Below are positions 1 through 5,496 of a DNA stretch of 7,474 nt, in pieces. Source of the DNA: a bacterium. GTDB taxonomy: Bacteria; Vulcanimicrobiota; Xenobia; Xenobiales; Xenobiaceae. Every line of letters begins with the position of its first letter. Positions within the stretch are counted from its first letter, which is position 1. The notes beneath the pieces were generated by a model. That model saw only the letters and a program-made list of their open reading frames with translations. It did no database searches and was not told where the DNA came from. The stretch covers positions 1 to 7,474 of the forward strand of contig JAFSXH010000098.1 of NCBI GenBank assembly GCA_017444165.1. The letters run 5' to 3'. The position numbers and the translations under genes are program-made.

Positions 1-179
1 TGAGCCTCAGGATCTCCATGTTCAGCTTTACGTCGTAATTCTGACAGCTCCATATTTTGGTATTGTGCAGTTCCAGCCGAACCAGAGTTATCAGGCAACT
101 GCGCTAAACAAGGCGTAGCCAAAGTGGCTATGAACATTGTTGAAAAGATAAAATATCGGTAATATTTATTAAACTTCAT
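1..179 (-). CDS. Secreted Sel1-repeat protein, N-terminal part (runs off the window)
   Basis: Only the first 59 codons are present; the gene continues beyond base 1. The ATG at 177-179 opens a signal peptide: a basic and aromatic start (MKFNKYYRYF), a hydrophobic core at about residues 11-22, and a probable signal peptidase I site after CLA at residue 26. The mature part begins QLPDNSG and then enters LSELRRKAEHGDPEA (residues 45-59). That matches the opening helix of a Sel1-like (TPR-type) repeat, whose pattern is L..L...A..GD..AQ. Sel1 proteins are helical scaffolds for protein contacts, and this one would act in the periplasm or outside the cell. Its specific role cannot be told. No Shine-Dalgarno is visible; instead two 20-bp tandem repeats abut the start codon. 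An in-frame TAA lies four codons upstream, so the start cannot move further up. Confidence 0.75.
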   Translation of the reverse strand, partial: MKFNKYYRYFIFSTMFIATLATPCLAQLPDNSGSAGTAQYQNMELSELRRKAEHGDPEA

Positions 180-180
180 A

Positions 181-220
181 ACAGCAGTTTACAACTTTTT
201 ACAGCAGTTTACAACTTTCT
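181..220. repeat. Two tandem copies of a 20-bp repeat
   Basis: Copies at 181-200 and 201-220 read acagcagtttacaacttttt and acagcagtttacaactttct, 19 of 20 bases identical. They lie one base upstream of the Sel1 gene's start codon, where a leader and ribosome binding site would normally be. They could be a slippage duplication or a duplicated operator. A related 16-mer (13 of 16 bases) occurs at 6577-6592, upstream of the four-gene operon. Confidence 0.85.
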
Positions 221-365
221 CAATTAAATGTATAAGTTTATTTGTTTTTTTATGTTATAAGTCTTGTAAGTTGTGCCTGCGGAGTTTCGTTGACAAAACT
301 CCTGTCTACGATTGTGTGTTGTGCTTGAAGTTATGTCCTTTGGGGGTCTCCTCCCGCTCTTTAAC

Positions 366-458
366 AATGCGTAATGCTTAATTCGTATTGCGTAATTATT
401 TTGGAAAGAAAGAATTAATTCATTTCAATTGCGAATTACACATTATGAATTACGAATT
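366..458. repeat. Imperfect AT-rich long inverted repeat
   Basis: The arms at 366-397 and 427-458 are each 32 bases and pair at about 24 of 32 positions, around a 29-base loop. Both arms are built from variants of aattcgtaatt and gcgtaatt. The same vocabulary recurs near the right edge of the window (aatgcgtaattcgtaatt at 7391-7408). This looks like a degenerate intergenic repeat family, MITE- or REP-like, and it encodes nothing. Confidence 0.6.
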
Positions 459-491
459 AAAAATGTCGGCTCACCAAAAAGTCACAACTGC

Positions 492-524
492 TAAACACAA
501 ACACAACGTATAGTCTTACAACGC
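492..524 (+). repeat. Dispersed 33-base intergenic repeat, copy 1
   Basis: It begins taaacacaaacacaacgtat and ends cttacaacgc. The segment at 7412-7444, beginning taacgcaaacgcagcttat and ending cttacaacac, aligns along the full length with one gap and scattered substitutions. Both copies lie just to the right of aattcgtaatt-type sequence, so the two blocks appear to travel together as one composite element. Confidence 0.5.
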
Positions 525-539
525 AAAAAACGTGCGGGG

Positions 540-1514
540 CTACAACATTTCTTCTATTTCGTGCGGAGAACAATTGAAGGCTCGAGCAATTTCCTCAACG
601 CTCATTCCGTACTTTATAAAATTCTTTACTGCTTCAGCTCTGCCTTTGGCTATGCCCTCAGTCATACCCTCGGCTCTGCCTTTGGCCATACCCTTAGCTA
701 TTCCCTTAGCCATTCCCTCGGCTAAGCCCTCGGCTAAGCCCTCAGCTCTGCCCTCGACTCTACCCTCAGCTCTACCTTCAGCTCTACCTTCAGCTCTCTG
801 TTCCGCAAAGGTTCTCGCTTCATCATATTCAGTAAGACACATACGCGTCACCTCCGCTTTGTTGGATAAAAGGAAAGGTTTAATCAGTGAATCAGCAGGT
901 AAATCATTTAAGGCCTTATCAATTGATTCTTCTAGATTACTTGCAGTCTTTTTGTGATAACGAACTCTATCGACAAACCAAGAGTATTCTTTTAAAGGTT
1001 TACACGCTTCAAGTAAATCTTTGTTACGACCATAATTTATATTTATCATCGTCACTTTTACTTCAATATCCGATTCACCGTCAAAAGAGTCTGATAATTT
1101 TAAGATAACCTTATCTTCTTTATTAATCTCTCCGTTATAAAAGCATACACACTTAGGTGTGGGAGCTTTTTGTTGAGAAGAACTGTAACGGTGATAGTCA
1201 TTACTCTCCTTTACGTACTTGGCGTAAACCATACCCGCGCAGATAAATAAGCGCATCGGCATGTTGGGATTAAATGTCGATTGTTGTTCATAAAAACTAA
1301 CTGTGTTAGCAACCAAAAATGAGACATCGTTCCTCATACCCATGTAGACAATGTTCTCTATGGTATTAAAGCGTATCTCATTTGCGTCAGTATAACTAGA
1401 ACCATTTACCGCGTTGTAAAGACTCAAAGTCCACTCTCTATTCTCTGGATTACCAAATATAAACTTAAAGAGCCTATCACGGTATTCGCGATTTACATTA
1501 ATTTCTTCAGACAC
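540..1514 (-). CDS. Rpn/PD-(D/E)XK nuclease-family protein with RAEG tetrapeptide repeats
   Basis: 324 residues, starting at a GTG (1512-1514). The start is supported by GGGGGTG at 1523-1529, a near match to GGAGGTG with 8-base spacing, and by a strong promoter upstream. The N-terminal region resembles Rpn-type 'nuclease/putative transposase' proteins of gut and environmental bacteria: RLFKFIFGN (residues 14-22), ENIVYMGMRNDVSFLV (53-68) and FYEQQSTFNPNMPMR (74-88). By analogy, D63 and E76-x-Q78 would be the metal-binding D...ExQ of the PD-(D/E)XK fold. Family members such as E. coli RpnA cleave DNA and promote RecA-independent recombination; activity here is inferred. Residues 240-295 are 14 consecutive [RLMI]-[AVT]-[EK]-[GA] tetrapeptides, probably a long charged helix. 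The C-terminus (about 303-324, YGMSVEEIARAF...) looks like a helix-turn-helix. It is monocistronic and flanked by repeats, which suits an accessory gene. Confidence 0.8.
   Translation of the reverse strand: MSEEINVNREYRDRLFKFIFGNPENREWTLSLYNAVNGSSYTDANEIRFNTIENIVYMGMRNDVSFLVANTVSFYEQQSTFNPNMPMRLFICAGMVYAKYVKESNDYHRYSSSQQKAPTPKCVCFYNGEINKEDKVILKLSDSFDGESDIEVKVTMININYGRNKDLLEACKPLKEYSWFVDRVRYHKKTASNLEESIDKALNDLPADSLIKPFLLSNKAEVTRMCLTEYDEARTFAEQRAEGRAEGRAEGRVEGRAEGLAEGLAEGMAKGIAKGMAKGRAEGMTEGIAKGRAEAVKNFIKYGMSVEEIARAFNCSPHEIEEML
630..797 (-). repeat. Intragenic 12-bp tandem repeat, 14 units
   Basis: Fourteen 12-bp units encode residues 240-295 of the Rpn-like protein. The order is four R-type units with one RVEG variant, another RAEG, two LAEG, three M/I-AKG units, RAEG, MTEG, IAKG, and a terminal degenerate RAEA. 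The DNA units differ at third positions and in the first codon, so the array is old enough to have diverged. Because each unit is a multiple of three, gain or loss of units would keep the frame. Confidence 0.9.
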
Positions 1515-1541
1515 GAAACTAGCACCCCCGTAATTTTTAAC

Positions 1542-1570
1542 ATTCTAACATTTTTACTAGCATCTATCAA
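1542..1570 (-). promoter_or_regulatory. Promoter of the Rpn-like gene
   Basis: On the minus strand, TTGATA (-35, 1565-1570) and TAGAAT (-10, 1542-1547) are separated by exactly 17 bases. Each hexamer matches the sigma-70 consensus at 5 of 6 positions, and TG one base before the -10 makes an extended -10 element. Transcription should begin near 1535, giving a leader of about 20 nt that carries the GGGGGTG ribosome binding site. Confidence 0.75.
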
Positions 1571-1656
1571 CAACAAATCATCAGACTTACAACGTACAAA
1601 CTTCAGGCACTACACACAAGACCCACAACATAAATTTCAAAAATCGTCTTCACGTC

Positions 1657-1685
1657 TTGCTTATAGACTCATTTACTGTTAATAT
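1657..1685 (+). promoter_or_regulatory. Probable promoter of the 6S-like RNA
   Basis: TTGCTT (1657-1662) and TAATAT (1680-1685) are 17 bases apart, giving a predicted start near 1691-1693. That is a few bases before the closing stem of the structured RNA at 1697. The hexamers are only partial matches to consensus, so the support is mainly the spacing and position. Confidence 0.4.
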
Positions 1686-1696
1686 AGGCCACATAA

Positions 1697-1911
1697 GGAG
1701 CCACGTTGCTTCGATAAGTTCGTTGTAGGATTCAACCACCGAGCCGTATTTATAAAAGGGGAGCATAACTCCGCACTTCAGAGTGCATGTCGACACCGCA
1801 AGTGTAGAATCATCTGGAGTCGGGACAGAGGAGTTCCCACCTGCTCTGGCAGGTTCGAGTGTTCATCCTACGTTGAGAACCTTATGGAGTCGTGGCTCCG
1901 TCTTTGTTTTT
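1697..1911 (+). ncRNA. ssrS: Probable 6S RNA (RNA polymerase-binding regulator)
   Basis: No protein gene fits here, but the plus strand folds by eye into one long rod. Stems, outside in: 1697-1705/1891-1899 (9 bp, GGAGCCACG/CGTGGCTCC); 1714-1721/1877-1885 (8 bp, C1880 bulged); 1725-1731/1865-1871 (7 bp); 1734-1736/1861-1863 with 1738-1739/1859-1860; and 1740-1745/1852-1857 (6 bp with one G-U). A bubble follows (1746-1766 and 1836-1851), then apical stems 1767-1772/1830-1835, 1775-1782/1813-1820 and 1793-1796/1802-1805. Closing stem, central bubble and apical stem are the hallmark of 6S RNA, which mimics an open promoter and sequesters housekeeping RNA polymerase. GAGCCGTATTT at the bubble edge resembles GAGCCGAUAUUU of E. 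coli 6S, the template of its product RNA. A local hairpin (1839-1854) on the 3' bubble side could form in an alternative state. A T-rich tract ends the unit. The fold is seen in the sequence; the family name is inferred. Confidence 0.62.
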
Positions 1912-2412
1912 GCGGATCTTGTTCATATAAGTTATCCAGGCAAAAAGTTGTATGCAGACTATTTGGGTGATTATGAGTATAAATTGCAGGTCTATACTGA
2001 ACAATTTCACGTAGTCGCCGCCGTTCAAATGAGCGGGATTTACACCTGTGAAGAGGCCGAGGATCGGCAAGAGGCCTGCCCAATTGGGCTCCCAATTAGA
2101 TAATCTTCCAAAGAGCCAGCCTAAAAAGGGGAAGACTAAGATACTGCTGATAAAGGCCAGGTTGAACCAATGGATATGGGGAGCCATTAGCTCTATGACC
2201 TGGAGGAATAATTTCTCTCGAGCCACTCCCGAATTGATTATCTTTAGGTAGGCCGCTTCGAGTTTGGGACTTTGCATTAGGAGTATCTGTGCATCTATTC
2301 CACCCAATAAGGCCCACACGATATATAACGTAAAGACCATAATCACGCCTACTAAAGAATAAACGAATAAAATGTTCAGCAAACCAGGGCCTTCATAATT
2401 TTCTTCGTTCAT
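1882..2412 (-). CDS. Small polytopic membrane protein, unknown function
   Basis: 176 residues. I do not recognise a family. Hydrophobic segments lie at about residues 13-36, 82-102, 111-126 and 141-163, giving probably four membrane passes, with a basic C-terminal tail (NKIRKNKDG). The segment between the first two passes (about 38-80) looks amphipathic and is likely extramembrane; no catalytic motif is evident. The ATG (2410-2412) overlaps the CsaB stop codon as ATGA, and GGAG at 2421-2424 stands 8 bases upstream, so it has both coupling and its own ribosome binding site. It is the last gene of the four-gene operon, suggesting a subunit or accessory factor for the same envelope process. Its 3' end runs antisense to the end of the 6S-like RNA. 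Confidence 0.75.
   Translation of the reverse strand: MNEENYEGPGLLNILFVYSLVGVIMVFTLYIVWALLGGIDAQILLMQSPKLEAAYLKIINSGVAREKLFLQVIELMAPHIHWFNLAFISSILVFPFLGWLFGRLSNWEPNWAGLLPILGLFTGVNPAHLNGGDYVKLFSIDLQFILIITQIVCIQLFAWITYMNKIRKNKDGATTP
1886..1911 (+). terminator. Intrinsic terminator of the 6S-like RNA
   Basis: GGAGT-CGTG-GCTCC (1886-1899) forms a short hairpin, and its 3' arm is also the 3' strand of the RNA's closing stem. It is followed by gtctttgttttt (1900-1911). The T-tract exists only on the plus strand, and the element lies within the last ten codons of the convergent membrane-protein gene. Confidence 0.55.
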
Positions 2413-3497
2413 GACAACAACTCCAAAGCTAAATTGACAGACTCTTCCGCTTTGTGGCGGAGCTCACCAGCATTTTCTATAACTTTCATTTTTAACTCTT
2501 CTCTCTTTTGCCAAGCACTTTGCAAGGCTTCAGCTAATCTCTCAGCTGTCAAACCTTCTAAAGGTACGAATGGCAGACCACATAAATTACAAAAACGTTC
2601 AACTTTGGGATCGTAAGATATTCCCAGCGATACTTTGCCAGCACTTGCTCCCAAAATTAGAGCATGCAGGCGCATGGAAAGAATAAGTTCGATGCGCTCA
2701 TGGCCTAAAAGATTTAACATCTCTCTAGCATTTAACTGCGGAGCCATACTACAGGGCAATTTAATTAACGATTGCAGACGCTTGCAGATCCCCTCATCGA
2801 ACCAGTATTGGAAAGGCACGATCAAAACTTGCGGCTTCTCCTCTTCGCTGAGGGAACTGGCCCACTTGTTGACAGCTTCGGCTTGCAGAGCAATATCCAG
2901 GCCAAACCAGTTGCGCACCACCAAGACAACGATCTTCTTTTGAGGATCGGCCAAGTGGCATTTTTGCAAGATTCCTTCAGATTCTTCAACATTGCGGGGC
3001 AGAAGAAAGGCAGGGTCGGCACTCAAGCTAGCCTCAACTCCAGGAGCAAAACTTTTAAATTCTTGTAAGGATAACTCATCCCTAAAAGTGGCCTTAGTAG
3101 TCAGAGGCAGAAGGGGGCTGGCTAACATCTTGCCCAGATCGGTCTTGATAGGGCCAAAACCTTGACTGAAGATGAAAGTCGGTTTATTCAAGATACAGGC
3201 CAAAGCGAGGATCGACCCATAGTACATGATGCTGGCAGGTCCAGTAGAATCTTGAAAGAGTCCCCCTCCGCCAGATATGACGAGATTAGCCTCTTTGACA
3301 GCCTGATATACTTGCCATATAGACTTGCGCTTATAGGGTTTTATACCCAACTCTGCGGCACGCTCTTTATTGTCTATTAAAGCTGCCAACTCAATATCAG
3401 GTCTATGAGAGCGCAGAGCTAAAACTTCAGCTTCCAGAATGGCTTCATCACCGATATTGCCAAAACCGAAATATCCAAATAAGAGAACTTTACTCAT
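2409..3497 (-). CDS. csaB: Polysaccharide pyruvyl transferase CsaB
   Basis: 362 residues, the usual size of the family. Recognised motifs: GYFGFGNIGDEAIL (8-21), the signature glycine-rich N-terminal loop; SGGGGLFQD (75-83); SQGFGPI (111-117); FRDELS (138-143); ADPAFLL (160-166); SMRLHALILGA (274-284) with the conserved R-L-H; and SYDPKVERF (294-302). The fold is GT-B-like. CsaB transfers pyruvate, with PEP as the expected donor, to sugars of secondary cell-wall polysaccharide, making the ketal bound by SLH domains of surface proteins. No signal peptide or membrane segment is seen, so it acts in the cytoplasm. The ATG lies within the end of the DUF5693 gene (8-base overlap, ATGAGTAA) behind only a weak GAAG, so coupled translation is likely. 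Its own stop overlaps the next start. Substrate identity in this organism is unproven. Confidence 0.9.
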   Translation of the reverse strand: MSKVLLFGYFGFGNIGDEAILEAEVLALRSHRPDIELAALIDNKERAAELGIKPYKRKSIWQVYQAVKEANLVISGGGGLFQDSTGPASIMYYGSILALACILNKPTFIFSQGFGPIKTDLGKMLASPLLPLTTKATFRDELSLQEFKSFAPGVEASLSADPAFLLPRNVEESEGILQKCHLADPQKKIVVLVVRNWFGLDIALQAEAVNKWASSLSEEEKPQVLIVPFQYWFDEGICKRLQSLIKLPCSMAPQLNAREMLNLLGHERIELILSMRLHALILGASAGKVSLGISYDPKVERFCNLCGLPFVPLEGLTAERLAEALQSAWQKREELKMKVIENAGELRHKAEESVNLALELLS

Positions 3498-5496
3498 GTC
3501 TAAACTTCAAATAGAGCTCCTTGATCTCATAGATTACTAAAGAACCTAGAGTACCTAAAATTCCTCCTATGAGGAGTCCATTGAAGGTTCTCTGTAATGA
3601 TATTAATAGTGGAGTGTGGATATGAGCGTAAGTATCGGCCAGCGAGGCCATTCCCAATGATCCTGCCAAAATAAAGAGCGGCACTAAGCTCCTCCAGCGT
3701 ATGAAGAGCAAAGTTGGCAACATGATCAAAGCGGGATTTCCCAACAAGAACTCCTTAAAGCGCGGACGGACACCTAAGACGACATCTAACCAGCGTCTGA
3801 AGACTCTCTCCGAATCGCTGACGACTAAATCTCCACCAGCATTGCCCGTGCGTATCAGGTAAAAGGCCGCCATAGCCAACAGGAGGGCAAAGGCGATCAC
3901 GTGCCAGAGCTTAACTTGGGAGTTTAAGAACTGGATCACTCCGTTTAAGCCACCTTTTTTATGTTGGCCGATCAACCATATGATAAAGACGCAGACAGGA
4001 ACGAGGAGTCCGTGAGCCTTGACACCCCTGAAGACATCGAGACTCAACATAAAGGTAGTATCACTCAGAAGTCCCGCCACTAAGAGACCACTAGCTAGAG
4101 ACGAAAGGGCGATTCCTAACAGTATTGACCAACCTTGAACTAGAACCTTAAGCAAACTAGTTGAGTTTTCTGCCTTCTCCCAAAGGGGCATAAAGATCAC
4201 AAAGCCCAAAATAGGATAAATAGTGATCCCCGCTAGAGCCAACAAGAGGCGCATGTGGTGGAGACCTATATTAACCACAGAGGACAGAGCTACAACTAGA
4301 GAGACGGCTCCAACTATCCAATAACTGTATTTGTAGAAAGGCCACTTTAAGAGATTTAAAATCATACAACCACTGGCGACTATCCCCATACCCATCAAGA
4401 TTATAGCTAAACTCCAGAGAGTAAAGCCAGGCTTAACGGGAGTTGCTGTGCGGAATAGATCTGCCTCTCCCTTAAAATAAGGAATGATTTTGGCTTGTAA
4501 GCCCTCTAAAAGAGCGGTATTAGCCTCATCTAAGGACAGATTTTTTACGCCATCCAGATAAGGGCGACAGTAAATTAAACGAATATTGCGCTCACGTACA
4601 CCCAAATCATACATAGAAACAACAGCTTCAGGCAATAACTTACTCTGATGGGCTGAAGAGATAGCCATAACTCTGACAACACGATCCTGCAACTTTTTAG
4701 CTAAAGTCACTACTCCCAACTGTTGAGCCTTAGGAGCTAATTCGATCACACCCAACTTTAAATTCGTCTCTTTAATTAAATCAGCCACTAAATCTAATTG
4801 ATTGGGATAACCATAAACTTCGTTGCGCAGACCGCCGAAGATCAACCCTTCAATCTGACCTTCACGAGATAAATTATCATAAAGTCGCAGACGCTCTCGC
4901 AGGGCCTCTTCACTAATATCGGGACTGTTCCAGGGACGATACCAGACTTTGAATCCGTATTCTTTAGAGAGTTTCTCTATTACATCCAGAGGTACACCTA
5001 CACCTAAACTTGCCAAACTGCGAGGATCACAGCGCAACTGTACCAAATTGCCACTTTCATCTGGCAATACTTTCACGCGTTCTTGACCTAGACTAAACTC
5101 AGCTCCTTCGGCAATCTTTTTAGCGATCTGATTGTCTGTGGCTACGTAGTAAGCACACATGGGATCTAACTGAACATTTTTATTTATAAGTCCATTAGTC
5201 TGCATATCTAAAAGTTCAAAGTAAGTGGCTGTTCTCGCTAGACCGCGCAGAGCTAAACTGTCGCGGCTGTTCTCCTCAATAGCGATAGAAGTAACACCGT
5301 TTTCTTTGCACTTTGCCAAAATATCTTCAATATTGTTGCCGTGAGATCTGGCTAAATCGTTGAGAGCGGCATAATCGAATAAAATCTCGGCCGAGCGGTT
5401 GGCATCTTCTCTATCCACTCTGTCTTTTATTATGGGCAAAGATGCTATAAAGCCAATGATGGCCAAAATTATTAAATTGCGCAACATAGTAGTCAT
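3490..5496 (-). CDS. DUF5693 family polytopic membrane protein
   Basis: 668 residues. A signal-anchor helix at about residues 5-23 is followed by a large soluble domain (about 26-350) with repeated beta-alpha patterning (VTSIAIEE, GLIFGGL, LKLGVIEL, IRLIYCRP), suggesting a barrel-like fold outside the cytoplasm. The C-terminal half is hydrophobic: about nine or ten membrane segments at roughly 358-382, 391-412, 416-438, 450-477, 495-510, 530-547, 585-599, 603-620 and 636-657. RPRFKEFLLGNP (577-588) resembles the conserved RPR.KEFL.G.P stretch of DUF5693 proteins. The family has no proven function, but it commonly lies beside csaB in other bacteria, as here, and its architecture suits sensing, transport or assembly of envelope polysaccharide. 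It starts at ATG 5494-5496, sharing one base with the upstream stop (TAATG) and with no Shine-Dalgarno, so reinitiation is likely. A second ATG at 5485-5487 is possible. Confidence 0.8.
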   Translation of the reverse strand: MTTMLRNLIILAIIGFIASLPIIKDRVDREDANRSAEILFDYAALNDLARSHGNNIEDILAKCKENGVTSIAIEENSRDSLALRGLARTATYFELLDMQTNGLINKNVQLDPMCAYYVATDNQIAKKIAEGAEFSLGQERVKVLPDESGNLVQLRCDPRSLASLGVGVPLDVIEKLSKEYGFKVWYRPWNSPDISEEALRERLRLYDNLSREGQIEGLIFGGLRNEVYGYPNQLDLVADLIKETNLKLGVIELAPKAQQLGVVTLAKKLQDRVVRVMAISSAHQSKLLPEAVVSMYDLGVRERNIRLIYCRPYLDGVKNLSLDEANTALLEGLQAKIIPYFKGEADLFRTATPVKPGFTLWSLAIILMGMGIVASGCMILNLLKWPFYKYSYWIVGAVSLVVALSSVVNIGLHHMRLLLALAGITIYPILGFVIFMPLWEKAENSTSLLKVLVQGWSILLGIALSSLASGLLVAGLLSDTTFMLSLDVFRGVKAHGLLVPVCVFIIWLIGQHKKGGLNGVIQFLNSQVKLWHVIAFALLLAMAAFYLIRTGNAGGDLVVSDSERVFRRWLDVVLGVRPRFKEFLLGNPALIMLPTLLFIRWRSLVPLFILAGSLGMASLADTYAHIHTPLLISLQRTFNGLLIGGILGTLGSLVIYEIKELYLKFRHE

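Larger units (their letters stand above)
180..539. other. Gene-free spacer with hairpins and dispersed repeats
   Basis: I see no credible coding region here. The spacer holds the 20-bp tandem pair (181-220); a perfect 7-bp hairpin, GGAGTTT/AAACTCC, at 281-302 with an 8-base loop and no T-tract; a CA-rich repeat (312-332) that recurs inverted beyond the Rpn-like gene; a long imperfect inverted repeat (366-458); and a 33-base element (492-524) that recurs at 7412-7444. The minus-strand Rpn-like gene ends just to the right. A T6 run follows its stop codon (complement of 525-530), but no GC-rich stem precedes it, so no clear terminator can be named. Confidence 0.6.

Noticed and set aside
281..302. 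GGAGTTT/AAACTCC hairpin as a terminator or riboswitch
   Set aside because: No T-tract follows on either strand and no riboswitch consensus is visible around it.
532..957. Open plus-strand frame of 141 codons rich in Ala-Leu-Pro-Ser
   Set aside because: It is the antisense of the RAEG repeat array; its apparent repeats mirror the 12-bp units of the real minus-strand gene.
1760..1772. GGAG/CTCC hairpin followed on the minus strand by CCTTTTATAAAT, as operon terminator
   Set aside because: The stem is only 4 bp and the T-run is short; the bases pair better inside the plus-strand 6S-like fold.
1839..1854. Perfect ACCTGC/GCAGGT hairpin as a terminator
   Set aside because: No T-tract follows on either strand; it fits better as a local hairpin on the 3' side of the RNA's central bubble.
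1783..2103. Open plus-strand frame of 106 codons
   Set aside because: It runs through the 6S-like RNA and antisense to the membrane-protein gene, with no ribosome binding site and no recognisable protein features.
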